Positions 36,204-47,375 of a stretch of DNA of 64,000 nucleotides are shown piece by piece. A model generated the notes under the pieces. It saw nothing but the letters and a program-made list of their open reading frames with translations. It did no database searches and was not told the DNA's origin. Numbering within the stretch: the stretch's first letter is position 1; the number at the start of each line of letters is the position of its first letter. This DNA comes from Plasmodium relictum. Taxonomy: Eukaryota > Apicomplexa > Aconoidasida > Haemosporida > Plasmodiidae. Both the position numbers and the translations under genes were made by a program. The DNA is taken from positions 310,001-374,000 of the forward strand of contig NC_041683.1 of NCBI RefSeq assembly GCF_900005765.1. Reading direction: 5' to 3'.

Positions 36204-37334
36204 TTAGTTATATATTGGTATTTCTTTTGATTCTAAGAGCATTTCAGAAAATGATGATATATTATCTAATCCTCTAATTTCATTTTTTAACTGAGGCATA
36301 CAGACAATGTTAAAATCATTTCCATATAAATTTTTAATTTGCATAAGATATTTGGATTGTAACTTTCTTCTTGAAATATAAACATCCTCTAATTCTTTGG
36401 TTTTTATGATGAGGCTATTAAAACATTTCTCAATTTCTTTATTATTTATTTGTTTTAATAATTTTGCACATTCATCTACATCGATGATGGGAGATTCTAA
36501 CGGGAAAACAACCTGATTTACGACTATGTTATAACAAGAAATATTTTTTTTTGTGAGCTCTTGTATTAATCTCTCCGTTTCATAAACACTTAAAAATTCA
36601 GGAATACATACGCAAACAAAAGTTGTTTTCAAAGGGTTTTGAAAATTTGATTGAATACTACTAGACATAGCATTTAAATGATTAATTTTTTCATATAAAT
36701 TTTCTAATTCCATTTCATTGTTAGTTAGATTTTTTAAAACATTGAGAGTTCCCTTTAATTTTTCTCTTATGTTAATTAAATAGCCTAAAGCTTTCTTCAA
36801 CAAATCAGGAAAAGCCAAAAGCCTTAGAGTATGCCCAGTTGGAGCTGTATCAAATACAATAACTGAATATTTCATATTTTTTATTGATTGCATTAATTCA
36901 GCAAAACATAAAGCTTCATCAATGCCTGGAAAGCTTTGCAATAATTCTGGAATAATATTTTCAAAAATATCTTTTTTATTTAATTTAAATGCTGTATTTT
37001 CAGAAAATGTAGTATCTATTTCCATACAATATAAATTATTGAATGATTTAACTAACGTGGGTTTATTAGTAAACTTTTGATTAAACGCATCACTAGTATT
37101 ATGTGCAGGATCTGTTGATAATAACAAAACTGATTCTCTTCTTTTTGCTAATTGAACTGCTATTGAACAAGATGTTGTAGTTTTTCCAACTCCTCCTTTT
37201 CCTCCAACAAATATCCAGTTTAATGTTTTATTTTCAATTAATTTGCTCAAATTTGTGTCATATTCTTCATCGTTACAGCTATCACTTTCTAAACTTAAAG
37301 AACATGATAATGCACTAGAATCATCGTTACTCAT
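36204..37334 (-). CDS. GET3: GET3/TRC40 (ArsA-type) tail-anchored protein targeting ATPase
   Basis: Single exon, 376 residues. The deviant Walker [10 protein letters not shown] is at 44-52, with the signature Lys46. Switch I is [12 protein letters not shown] and switch II is [23 protein letters not shown] is the conserved A-loop region. GET3 is a cytosolic dimer that shields tail anchors and delivers them to the ER. The N-terminal 35 residues are an acidic Ser-rich extension. Oddly, where other eukaryotic GET3 proteins have the CxxC pair that binds the dimer zinc, this one has an insertion with single, widely spaced cysteines (DVDECAKLL ... EKCFNSL). The C-terminal [21 protein letters not shown] matches the family. 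From memory, the syntenic P. falciparum gene is the Get3 orthologue. Confidence 0.94.
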   Translation of the reverse strand: MSNDDSSALSCSLSLESDSCNDEEYDTNLSKLIENKTLNWIFVGGKGGVGKTTTSCSIAVQLAKRRESVLLLSTDPAHNTSDAFNQKFTNKPTLVKSFNNLYCMEIDTTFSENTAFKLNKKDIFENIIPELLQSFPGIDEALCFAELMQSIKNMKYSVIVFDTAPTGHTLRLLAFPDLLKKALGYLINIREKLKGTLNVLKNLTNNEMELENLYEKINHLNAMSSSIQSNFQNPLKTTFVCVCIPEFLSVYETERLIQELTKKNISCYNIVVNQVVFPLESPIIDVDECAKLLKQINNKEIEKCFNSLIIKTKELEDVYISRRKLQSKYLMQIKNLYGNDFNIVCMPQLKNEIRGLDNISSFSEMLLESKEIPIYN

Positions 37335-38057
37335 TTTTTTTTAATGATTTTTTTCTTTTTTTTTTTAAATATACTTAAATTATGTTTAAATTATATTTTA
37401 TAATTCATTATTTTTTATATATGAATATAAATTTTTTTTTTTTTTATGTATTAGTTTAATTTTTTTTTAAAAACATAAAAAAACTGCTTTTTCTATAGAA
37501 GAATGTAATATTTTATTTTTATAGAAATATTTTTTATTCTCTTTTTTTTGTATTTAAAGAATCATTTTATATAATGATTTATATATTATCAAAATAATTC
37601 TAGAATAAAAGAAAAAAAATAATATATATTTTTATTTCAAACTTAAAATTTTTTTTTTTTCCTTTATGGAGTATTTCAAATTAAATATTATTTTTTTAAT
37701 ATTTAATTAAAATAAGAATGTTATGGATATGCAAAAAAAAAAAAAGAAAAAAAAGAAAAATAAAAATAAAAATAAAAAATAAAAATAAAAAATATGTATG
37801 TATATTATAAATTAAAAACTTATTTTAACATAAATTTTTTTTTTTGAAGATCATTTTCTTTTTATACTAAATATTTTATTAATATATAATTTGAAGTAAT
37901 TTTATTTTCTCCAATGCAATAAGTTTTATAGTTTTTGATAGCAATAATTTTATATAAATTTATCTTTGCTTTTAATATATTAAAAAAAATTAATATTATG
38001 GATATTTAAAAGGATATTATTATTTTTCTAGATTTATCAACTGAAGAATAATAAAAT
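37335..38057. other. Intergenic, divergent promoters of GET3 and the BMT5-like gene
   Basis: 0.7 kb with long T runs near 37355 and 37435 and an (AAAAAT)n stretch at 37736-37795. It holds two promoters head to head. No other element is recognised. Confidence 0.5.
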
Positions 38058-39086
38058 ATGAACAATCCTTTTTTTATTAAAAAATGTAGGCTAATAAATT
38101 TTTTAAAATCATATTTTGTAAATTTCAATTCCAGTTGCTATAAATTAAATGAAATTAAAAAAGAATGTGGATCCTTTGAAAAATTATTATTTTTGGGTAA
38201 TTATGAAGTTGAAAAATATATGAATAAAGAATTAATTGAAAAATACAGAGAATGCATAAAAAATGATTATAATAAATTAAGAAATATACTATATGAGAAG
38301 GAATGTATTAATGATTACGAGAAATATTTATATGATTGTATAAAGAATAATGATTATAAAGATTTAATAATAGGAGATGTTATTTATGAAAATAAAAAAA
38401 AAATTTTATGCATAGGAGAAGCTAATTTATCATTTAGTGCACTTTTACAAAAGAATTTAAACTTATGCAATATTGTTGCTACATCAATGGAGGATGAATC
38501 AAAATTAACGAAAAGTTATGGAAATATTTTTACAAAAAATTTAAAAATATTAGAAAATTATGGGGGTATTTATGTATCTAATATTAATGTTGAAACAATT
38601 GATAGACATTTTTTAAAAAATACTTTTGATATCATAGTGTTTAATTTTCCTTTTGTACTGCCAACAAAAGAGCTTATTGAGAAAAAATGGAATATCAAAT
38701 TAAATAAAGAAGATGATAATTATATTAAATATTATAAAAAAGCAGAATATTTTTTGCTTAATAAGTTATTTTATTATTTATTTAAAAACTCCTCCACTTT
38801 ATTAAAAGAAAAAGGTTATTTGCATTTACGAATTAATGACAAATATTTAACGTGCAAGTTTCCCAATGATTTTTCATTGTCTTTTATCCGAAAAGTTGAT
38901 TTTTATAATTCCTATATTATTTATAAATTATTAAAATATATTCCATCCATTTATGACTCTAGTTTCATAAATTCAAATATTAATAACTTAAAAAAAAATA
39001 AAAATGTTATTTTTACACCTAATGGAAAAATATTCAAAAGTTTTAAAATGAAGCATACATCAACATTAATTTTTCAAAAAATTTAA
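38058..39086 (+). CDS. BMT5-like (DUF2431) rRNA methyltransferase-type protein
   Basis: Single exon, 342 residues. Motif I ILCIGEANLSFSALL (116-130) and IVATSMEDESKLTKSYG (139-155) match the start of the BMT5/DUF2431 fold, usually L-V-G-E-G-x-F-S-F-S then A-T-S-x-D. DIIVFNFPFV (191-200) corresponds to the F-N-F-P-H catalytic-region motif, and KEKGYLHLRINDK to the following strand and helix. In yeast, BMT5 makes m3U2634 in 25S rRNA; the family is otherwise little studied. The first 115 residues have no clear counterpart. The canonical second Gly of motif I (GEGN) is Ala here (GEAN), a mild change. Substrate is inferred, not shown. Confidence 0.82.
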   Translation: MNNPFFIKKCRLINFLKSYFVNFNSSCYKLNEIKKECGSFEKLLFLGNYEVEKYMNKELIEKYRECIKNDYNKLRNILYEKECINDYEKYLYDCIKNNDYKDLIIGDVIYENKKKILCIGEANLSFSALLQKNLNLCNIVATSMEDESKLTKSYGNIFTKNLKILENYGGIYVSNINVETIDRHFLKNTFDIIVFNFPFVLPTKELIEKKWNIKLNKEDDNYIKYYKKAEYFLLNKLFYYLFKNSSTLLKEKGYLHLRINDKYLTCKFPNDFSLSFIRKVDFYNSYIIYKLLKYIPSIYDSSFINSNINNLKKNKNVIFTPNGKIFKSFKMKHTSTLIFQKI

Positions 39087-39350
39087 ATTAAAAAATTTGT
39101 CATAATTAACAAAAAAAAAAAAAAAATAAAGAATAAAATAAAATAAAATAAAATAAAATAATAATAAAAATACATAATAAAAGATAGAATAAAAAGTAAA
39201 AAATTTAAAAAAAAAGGTATTAATAGAGTAAAAAAAAAAATATATATAAAAAGATCAGAAGAAAAAAAAATTTTTTTTAAAGCTTATAGTAATAAAAAAG
39301 GAGAATTAATTATAAAAATTACAAGTTATTTTAAATAATTTTCATTATTT

Positions 39351-42300
39351 TTATTTTTTTTTTAAATTGAAATTGACAATTTTATTAGATTGTAAAATAT
39401 CATATACTATATTTGCTGATGAAAAATTAAATGGAAACTTAAAATGAAGCATGAGATGTTTGTATTTTTTTATTTTTTCAGAATATATTTTATTACATTT
39501 ATCAATTTTATTTTTAAATTGGTCTTTTAATTTGATTTGATTTATATAATCATTATTATTTAAATTTATTGTTTCTTCATTTTGGTAAATGCTTTTTTGT
39601 TTTTTATGTTTTGTTCTTGAAAATGATGGATTCATATACAGAAATGTACTCCAATAAACCACCATATCTATAGCAATTAAGGAAATATTGATATCGTTTG
39701 TTTTTATAAGAATGGAAGAAAATAAATATAGCTCTAGAACTTTTATTAAAATGCTTTCTCTTTCTTTTTTAGATTTATCATTCATATACAAATAATCAAT
39801 ATTATCTTCTAACATATTATTTTTCTTTATGTTAAAGTCTAAAATTACATCATTTTTATGTCTAAGATAAAGTTTATCAAAGCAATCGTAAACTATATCA
39901 TTTATTTCTTCTAAATCAAATCCTCCATAAAAATAATAATCATTATTTAATTTGTTCAAATTTTTTAAATTACTTGATTTGTATAAGGTCATATCATTTT
40001 GTTTAAAAATATCGTATTCAATCTCCTCATGGTTATTAATTAAAAATCTATTTAAAAGGTGACTTGTGATATATTCATATATTATATTATTTGGAAAAGA
40101 AATATCATTTTTATTTTCTAAATAATTTTTGTCTGCAAATTTATTATTTAATAAATGATTTTTATCATCATCATATATATTAGAACTTGTATTACTATCA
40201 TTACTATCACATATTATAATCTTCTTTAAATTATTCACATTCATTTTATTATTAGATTCTGATTCTTTTTCAAAAGAGTAATTATTTTTAATATAATTTA
40301 TATAAATAGATATTAAATGTAACTTATTGTAAACACTTTCAATAGAATATGAAAAATTCTTTAATTTGCATATTTCAAATAATAACTTAAAAGTTTTTTT
40401 TTTTAAGTTTTTTATAACACATGAAGAAACAGCAAAACATCTATAAAATAGTGCCTTCTTAGATGGATATGAAAATTTAATAAGAAAGTGTTTGATGTTA
40501 TCCAATAAAGGTGGATTAAAATTATTAAAATTGTTAATAATATAATTTTTATCTTCATATAAGCATATACATACATCATTTCTTAAGTTTAATTCGTATA
40601 TTGAATTTTTATCTAATCTGTTTGCATTATATATTGATATTGCTTTCAAACCATGAGTATATTTAAAGAAATAATTTATGTTTTTATATTTTTGTACTTT
40701 ATTTTCGTAAATAGGGCACAAATCACATGCATAACAAATTAATTCTACTAATCTTTTTACTCCAGAATTGGGAGGATAAATAAGAAAAATAATATTTATA
40801 TCTGATTCTATCTCTTTTTTTGTATTTTTTTTTTTTTCAACTTTTTCTATATAGTCTACATTTTCATATTTTATATTCATAATATGATCATGAAACTTTT
40901 TTTTTAAAATTTTATACAACCTTAAAATTTCATTTTTATGTCCAGCAATTTCATACAGGCTATTAGGTTTAAAAAAACTACTCCATAAATTATCTATTTT
41001 TTTTAACTTTTCACTCTTTTTTATGTTCTGTAAAATTTTATTTTCGACTAAATTTAAATTATCATTGGCTTCCTTATCGTTAGAAATTTCATTCGATTCT
41101 CTATCTTCAAAATAATCATTAATTGCCATATGATCAAATAAGAAATCATCTTTACAGTATTTTTCCTTATTCAAAATTTCCTCTTTTTGTATTTCATTCT
41201 CTGTTACGTTTTTCATATAAAATTTACGAGCATTTACAAAATTTTTGCTTTCATTATTTTCTGTATAATGTAATATTTCATTTTTTCTGGTATTTTCTGT
41301 TTTATTATTTATTACATTATTTTCATTTATCCCTTCTTTTATTTTCTCTTCTATTTTTAAACTCTCTTTTTTAGTATTATGATCCTCCTTTGAATTTTCC
41401 TCGTTTTTTAAGTATATTTCAATAGTAATATTATTTTCCAAAGTTAAAAGGTTATTATTAATATAACAGGTTGAAAACAAATTACATATTTTTTTAAAGA
41501 ATAGAATAAAGCTTGTAAAGTTTTCTTCATTGAGTAGATTTATAAGTGCATAATTTTTTTTATAATAATACAAAATGGAATTTATGTCTGACTGAAATTT
41601 GTTTTTGGAAATATGCAAAAATAATAAAAAATTATTTAATTTTTTTTTTAAATCATTTAGCACATTATTGTCTAAGTTATTTACATTAATGCTATCCAAT
41701 AAATTACTTATGGATTTGCAGAAATTATGTAATTTGTTATCTATCAAAGAAACGTCAGCATTTTTTATGTTTGTTTCATTGAAATAAAACTTATATTTTT
41801 TTCCATTATTTTTATTTATTGGAGTAAAAATATTAAGATATTTTTGCAAATTTATTTTTAAATGCTCCATAATACGTTTTTCATTAAAAATCTCACCATC
41901 AAAATTTGAAATTTTTCTTAAAATATCTGAGCTTAAATCATATCCTAAAACTAATGAATTACATCTTCGAATATTATTAGTAATGCTATATCCAATATCT
42001 TTCAATTTTTTAGTTAGTACAAAATTGCTGAAATATATGAATTTTCCCGCAATAAAAAAAGTATAAGGCTTATTAGATTTATCTCTTAATAATTCTATAG
42101 AATTCTTTTTTTTGCTTTTTGTTTTTTTATTTTTTAAATTAATATACTTATTATATTCCTTATCAAAATAATATTTATTTAAGATCCTTAAAATTTTTAT
42201 TTTTCTTTTTTCATTTAATATATCACTTACATTATCATTTAATCTATAATTATTTTTAATTGAAGTTAATTTTTCTTGCACATTTTGCAACTGATAAAAA

Positions 42301-43769
42301 TTGTTATTATAATTATTTCTATCTATTTCTTCTTCTTTTTTTTTTTCCACATTTTTGTTATCTTCTTTCCCTTTATTATTTACATCTATAGGTAATATAT
42401 CTTGAATTAAGTTATTTTTTTCTTTTTTGTCTAAATTATTAGTGAATTCAATATTTAAACACGATCTTCTCTTATCTTTATTATTAAAATATTTATTATC
42501 TTTTTTTATTTCTATTCCGATGCAACTATTTCTTATTCGTTTAGTTCTTTTCCTCTTGATACTTTGTGAGTCTAATTCATTATCTGATTTTAGTATTCTT
42601 TTATTCTCAATTATTAATTTGTCTGCAGTTAGAGGATTGTGTGAATTTTCTTTATCAATTAAAGTATTATTTGATGTATTTTTTTTTTTCTGATTATTAT
42701 TAACTTTTTTATTTTCAATTTGATTTTTTCTATTATCTATTTCATTTCTGTAATTTGAATGATTATAATTTTCATAATCTGAAATCGAATTTCTCCTATA
42801 TAATGATTCTAAGTTTTTTTTTTCTTTTTCACTTTCAATATTTGCATTATTAAATTTTAATTTATTATTATTTTTAACGCATTTAAAACTATTCTCGCTA
42901 CTTGTTTCATTTTCAGAATTTATATCTTCATTTACATTAACTGTAATTTCTATATCATTTCCAAAGAAGTTTACTAAAGATATTTTTCTTGATTTTACTA
43001 TTTTTTTACTTTCATTAGGAATATTTGTGGTTGTTTCTTGATATATCTTGTTTTCAGGTAAATCATTATTAAAATTATTTGTTGAATTTTCTTTTTTGGA
43101 ATTTTTACCTTCTATAATATTTATTTTACTTCTAGTTAAATCATTATTAATATTAACGTTACTTTTATTTGAAAAGTTACATAAATCATAATTATTTTTA
43201 TTTGTATTTTCTTTTTTTTCATTTATATTTATTATGTTATTTTCTTCATCAATTTTTTTTTTTCTTTTTCTACCTCGTTTTGTATTCTTTATGATACAAT
43301 CTGTATTAGTCTCCTTTTTTTTTAGATTTGTTCCATATATAGTTGTGCTTTTTGTATCTTTTGGAATAAAATTTAAATTTACATTTTCATAATTTTTTTT
43401 ATTATTGTCTGAATTAATTAAAATTAAATTATTATTTTTTGTTTGCTTTTCCATTTTTGTCTCTGAATAATTTTTGTCATTTTTCTTGATATATTTAAGT
43501 TGTATTTTTTCACTAAAATTTTTATCATTTCTAAAAAAATTATCTTCAATTAATTTTTTCTTTAAAATAGTCCCTTTTGCATCTATACCATTATTTTTTA
43601 AATGTGAACCGCTAGGAATATTGTCATCATTAATTTTAAAATTTAAATCTTGATTCGATTCATTTTTTTTTACTTCATATTTTATTTTAAAAAAATTTGT
43701 TATTTTATTTTTGTATTCTTTTTTTTTTTCATCATTTAAATTTATGTTAGTCTCTTTCATATCATTCAT
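39351..43769 (-). CDS. Divergent RFC1/Elg1-like clamp-loader protein with BRCT and degraded AAA+
   Basis: Single exon, 1472 residues. Two PIP-box-like motifs (x-x-I/L-x-x-F-F) are present: KNKITNFF (20-27) and KISLVNFF (about 262-269). A BRCT-like domain is at about 566-650 (YTFFIAGKFIYFSNF ... IRRCNSLVLGYDLSS), as in RFC1. An AAA+-like region starts at about 928 with NSLYEIAGHKNEILRLYKIL. Its Walker A position reads IYPPNSGVKR, without the G-K-T/S, so ATP binding is doubtful. The downstream segment HFLIKFSYPSKKALFYRC resembles the RFC1 lid region. The first 550 residues are Asn/Lys/Glu-rich filler. From memory P. falciparum has its standard RFC1 on chromosome 2, so this may be a second, degenerate large-subunit relative (Elg1-, Ctf18- or RFC1-like). 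It is not a standard clamp loader. Confidence 0.65.
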   Translation of the reverse strand: MNDMKETNINLNDEKKKEYKNKITNFFKIKYEVKKNESNQDLNFKINDDNIPSGSHLKNNGIDAKGTILKKKLIEDNFFRNDKNFSEKIQLKYIKKNDKNYSETKMEKQTKNNNLILINSDNNKKNYENVNLNFIPKDTKSTTIYGTNLKKKETNTDCIIKNTKRGRKRKKKIDEENNIININEKKENTNKNNYDLCNFSNKSNVNINNDLTRSKINIIEGKNSKKENSTNNFNNDLPENKIYQETTTNIPNESKKIVKSRKISLVNFFGNDIEITVNVNEDINSENETSSENSFKCVKNNNKLKFNNANIESEKEKKNLESLYRRNSISDYENYNHSNYRNEIDNRKNQIENKKVNNNQKKKNTSNNTLIDKENSHNPLTADKLIIENKRILKSDNELDSQSIKRKRTKRIRNSCIGIEIKKDNKYFNNKDKRRSCLNIEFTNNLDKKEKNNLIQDILPIDVNNKGKEDNKNVEKKKEEEIDRNNYNNNFYQLQNVQEKLTSIKNNYRLNDNVSDILNEKRKIKILRILNKYYFDKEYNKYINLKNKKTKSKKKNSIELLRDKSNKPYTFFIAGKFIYFSNFVLTKKLKDIGYSITNNIRRCNSLVLGYDLSSDILRKISNFDGEIFNEKRIMEHLKINLQKYLNIFTPINKNNGKKYKFYFNETNIKNADVSLIDNKLHNFCKSISNLLDSINVNNLDNNVLNDLKKKLNNFLLFLHISKNKFQSDINSILYYYKKNYALINLLNEENFTSFILFFKKICNLFSTCYINNNLLTLENNITIEIYLKNEENSKEDHNTKKESLKIEEKIKEGINENNVINNKTENTRKNEILHYTENNESKNFVNARKFYMKNVTENEIQKEEILNKEKYCKDDFLFDHMAINDYFEDRESNEISNDKEANDNLNLVENKILQNIKKSEKLKKIDNLWSSFFKPNSLYEIAGHKNEILRLYKILKKKFHDHIMNIKYENVDYIEKVEKKKNTKKEIESDINIIFLIYPPNSGVKRLVELICYACDLCPIYENKVQKYKNINYFFKYTHGLKAISIYNANRLDKNSIYELNLRNDVCICLYEDKNYIINNFNNFNPPLLDNIKHFLIKFSYPSKKALFYRCFAVSSCVIKNLKKKTFKLLFEICKLKNFSYSIESVYNKLHLISIYINYIKNNYSFEKESESNNKMNVNNLKKIIICDSNDSNTSSNIYDDDKNHLLNNKFADKNYLENKNDISFPNNIIYEYITSHLLNRFLINNHEEIEYDIFKQNDMTLYKSSNLKNLNKLNNDYYFYGGFDLEEINDIVYDCFDKLYLRHKNDVILDFNIKKNNMLEDNIDYLYMNDKSKKERESILIKVLELYLFSSILIKTNDINISLIAIDMVVYWSTFLYMNPSFSRTKHKKQKSIYQNEETINLNNNDYINQIKLKDQFKNKIDKCNKIYSEKIKKYKHLMLHFKFPFNFSSANIVYDILQSNKIVNFNLKKK

Positions 43770-44591
43770 ATTTGTATAATTTTTTTTTTTTTATTTACAC
43801 ATATTTTTGTTATTAAAATTTATCTAAATAAAAAAAAAAAAAGAGAAAAAAGAAATTATTCCTTAGTATATAATAAAAAAGAATATTTACATTTTAAATG
43901 AATAAAAAAAAAAAAGAAAGAATATAAAATGAAAAAAATATAAATAAAAAAAAAAAAATGTCGGTGAATTATGTGCACCTTGAAATTTTTTTAGTAGTTT
44001 ACAGGTGCTTCTTTAATTATTAAGACAATTTAAAAAAAAAATAAAAATTATCACTACTATTATATAATATGTAAAAGGAAATAAATTTTGTAATTCTTAT
44101 TCTTAATTTTTTCTATGAATTCTTGTTACAACATTAAAAAAAATTTTTAGAATTCACAAAGAATACTCAAAGACAAAAGTTAATTTCAGTGACAGAAAAT
44201 GAATAAATGATTAAGTTTTTTATATTGCATTCAAAATGAAATGCTTATGGATAAATTTTTAATAATTCTTTTTTTTTAATTCTTTTTTTTTTTTTTTTTG
44301 ATGAATTATTCTTTCATATAAAACTTTTTAATTAATCTTATTTTTGCAGAATTTGAAAGTATATAGGTTAAAAAAAAAGATATATTTTTTAGTTGAGGCG
44401 AAACACATATATTTTTTTTTTAAACCTTTTTTTCCTTTTTCTTGAAAATAAAAACAAAATTTAGAATATATATATAGATAGTTGTGGTAATTTTGTGAAG
44501 CAAAATTATGTTAAATGGAAGTTTAAAAGATATGGTGATTATATGAAATTAAAAATACAATAAATAAATGATATGTTTTTTTTGAAGTTTC
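43770..44591. other. Intergenic upstream of the clamp-loader-like gene
   Basis: AT-rich. About 200 bases before the ATG lies GTGCAC (43973-43978) inside a small GGTG..CACC inverted repeat (43963-43979), with a related AGGTGC near 44004. GTGCAC is the full palindrome of the AP2-I type site. It is otherwise homopolymeric. Confidence 0.45.
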
Positions 44592-46150
44592 TCAATAAAA
44601 GGATGTTATATCAATATATTTCTCTTCACCTAGATAAAAAAAATTATCATTTTCATTTTCTTCAAATTTATAATCATTTAAAAATTATGTATCCTACTAT
44701 TTTATTTCACATATTTATATGTAAGAAATATATCAAGACTTGATAATAATAAGGCACCCATCATGATTCCCTCTAATTATTATATTAAAATTTGTTTTTT
44801 TTTCTTATTATCTTTACTTTTTTCATTTGTATTTTAATTCTTTTGTTTATTAATTTCTAAATTTAGTAAATATATAAGGAGAGAGAGAACTTAAAATTTC
44901 ATACTTTTCTATTTTTCATTGCATATCATACTAATTTTATTCTAATGTTCAAGAATTCAGTTATTTTGATAGTAAATATTCCTTATTTAAATGACTAATT
45001 ATGGAATCATAATTTTCAAAATATTTTTTAAATATACATGGTAATTTTGAATCAGAACTTTTCTTAGCATCAAGAAGTATCATATACATTTCCTGTTTTT
45101 ATTAACATCATTTAATAAGCTTCGAATTATATTTTCTAGTTCTTTCATTTCATTAAAATTAATATGAGTAATATCAATTTTATTTGTTGAAATACTAATA
45201 TTATTATTTTAAATTCTTTTTTTTTTAATGTTTTTTCTCTATTCTATTAATTCTCTCTCTCTCTCTATATATATTTTTTTTTTTCATTTTCTGAAGATAA
45301 TTCTATGTAAGCTGAAGAATATCTAATTCTTTTTCTTTTTCTTTTTCTTTTTCAGGATTATTTCTTTCATAGTCTATCTCTTTATTCTTATAATTTAAAT
45401 GTAACATTTTACTATTTAATCTTTCATAATTAAGTTCAACATATTTCTTGTTTTATAAAACTTTGACTTTTAAATGTTTAATTCAAATTTTGTCTACATT
45501 TATTTTTCCAAAAAAAAGTTTAGTCATATATTTTGCAAAATGTAATTCACTTTTTGTGTAACCATCAGAAATTTACATAATAAATAGCGTAGATATTAAA
45601 CTTTTATCCTTATGAGTACTTAGGTTTTCCAAAATATATTGAATTATATTTTAAAATTTTTCTAAAATTTTTAAATCTGTTAATTTTTTTTTTCAACTCT
45701 AAACATCATTGTATCAATTCTAGTTCTTCAGCAAATACATTAGTTTTATATTTAATTGATCTCATATTTTTTATTATTTCTTAGAGGAAATTTATTTAAT
45801 TATTTAAATCATTTAATGGTTTTATATAGGTGTCTACTAGACTTAAAGTATTATCATATTCACTATCATCTGAAAGTTCTTTAAAATTAATAATTTCATG
45901 GCTTTATTTATTTTTTTTATATGTATTGAACTATAACTACGTATGTATTATAACATCATCTGAATATCTTTTAGTTTCAATAAATTTGTTTTTTTAAAAA
46001 TTTCCTTATATATCTTGTGAACTATATTTTCTTCATCACTTGTAAAAATATTGTAATCTTCCACTTCAAATTCTTTTAAAAAATTGTTTGGATAACCAGA
46101 TTTTCTTTTGTACTTATATATACATTATACCATTAATTTTGATCATCCAT
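44592..46150 (-). pseudogene. Decayed Plasmodium gene (unitary pseudogene candidate)
   Basis: Read on the minus strand, this 1.5 kb region shows a chain of coding-like stretches in changing frames, with stops between them. They run from a possible MDDQN start (46150) through GYPNNFLKEFEVEDYNIF, NFKELSDDSEYDNTLSLVD, NYERLNSKMLHLNYKN, KIDITHINFNEMKELEN and SDSKLPCIFKKYF to GEEKYIDITSFY before a stop at 44592. Composition (acidic and Asn-rich words, more G+C than the spacers) is that of Plasmodium exons, not of intergenic DNA. There are at least five or six frame changes or stops without matching GT..AG sites. The lost product looks like an acidic, soluble, probably helical protein; no family is recognised. 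A heavily spliced live gene is the less likely alternative. Confidence 0.7.
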
Positions 46151-47375
46151 ATTCTATATTTTGTTTGTTAATTCAAAATTTTTATTTAATCCAAATGTAA
46201 TTATGCTTTTTTTTCTTTTTTTTTATTAGTATAGACAAATTAAAAAAATGGAAAATATAGTTTTACTGAATTTATTTTTAATTCTACAACATTATTAGTA
46301 ATTACACCAAAGGTATAAATAGGATAAAGCTAATAATTCACATAAAGAAATTATATAATTTTTTTTACATTTATGTTGTTTTTTATGACAAAAAAAAAAA
46401 AATTGAAGTCAAATAAATAGTATTATCTAAATTTTATTATATGGTATTCAGAATAAGAATCACAGTAAAGAATTAACAGAAAAAAAAAACTTAGGATTTA
46501 TATTGAAAAAAAATTGTGTAATTTTACAATATTTTAAAAACATATAATTTATACATAAAAAATATTTAAGTAAAATCATATTAAAATTAAAATTCATTAC
46601 TTAAAATATTTTTGTTTTTATTAAAATTCTCTAAAGCTTTAATTTCATTATCAGAAAATTTGTTTATAAAATTATATTTCAAATACAAAGGTTGAAGAAT
46701 TATTTTTATTCATTCCTTAAAATTGAATTTACTTTTTAATCAAGAGAATAATATATAAAATTATTCCTTTATACAAAGAAAAAAGAAAAAAAAAAATTGT
46801 TTTTAAAAAGTTTTTAACTATTTAATAATTTAAATTTTTTTTTTTTTTTATTGGTATTTCGTGGCACATATTTCATATTCTAAAAAAATAAAAAAATAAT
46901 TCAGAAAAATTATTTTAAAATGAGTTTGAAGTTTTGTTCAATATATAAATTTTTTAGAAGTATTTTTTTTTTTTTTTAAAGTTGTTTTTATTTATTTATA
47001 ATTACAACTTATTGCTTGAAGAAAATTTAAGATTAAAATAAATTTTTTTAGATGTTAATCTTTTGAATTTTATTATTTTATTATTTTTTAAATAATGAAA
47101 AAAAAAATATATGTATAAATATTTTATATTAAATATTATATTAAGAAATAATTATTATCTATTTTTTTTTACTATATGTAGAGGAAAATAAAAGTTTATT
47201 GTAATTTTATTACAAAAATGAAGGTAAAACAATAATATATAAATATATATATATAGCTATTTTTTTTTAGTAATTAGAAATAGCATTTTTATCGAATATA
47301 TTACTTAAAAATTATTTATGGAAAATATTTAGTTATAATTTAAAATTGTGTGAGAAAATTTTTTTTTTTAAAAAA
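46151..47375. other. Intergenic upstream of CRK3
   Basis: 1.2 kb, AT-rich with long T runs (46836-46850, 46962-46978), containing the CRK3 promoter and 5' UTR. Part of 46151-46800 may be further decayed sequence of the pseudogene, but no clear coding stretch remains. Confidence 0.5.

Noticed and set aside
45240-45360. Short CT and CTTTTT repeats as a separate element
   Set aside because: They fall inside the pseudogene and match degenerate Glu/Lys codons on its strand.
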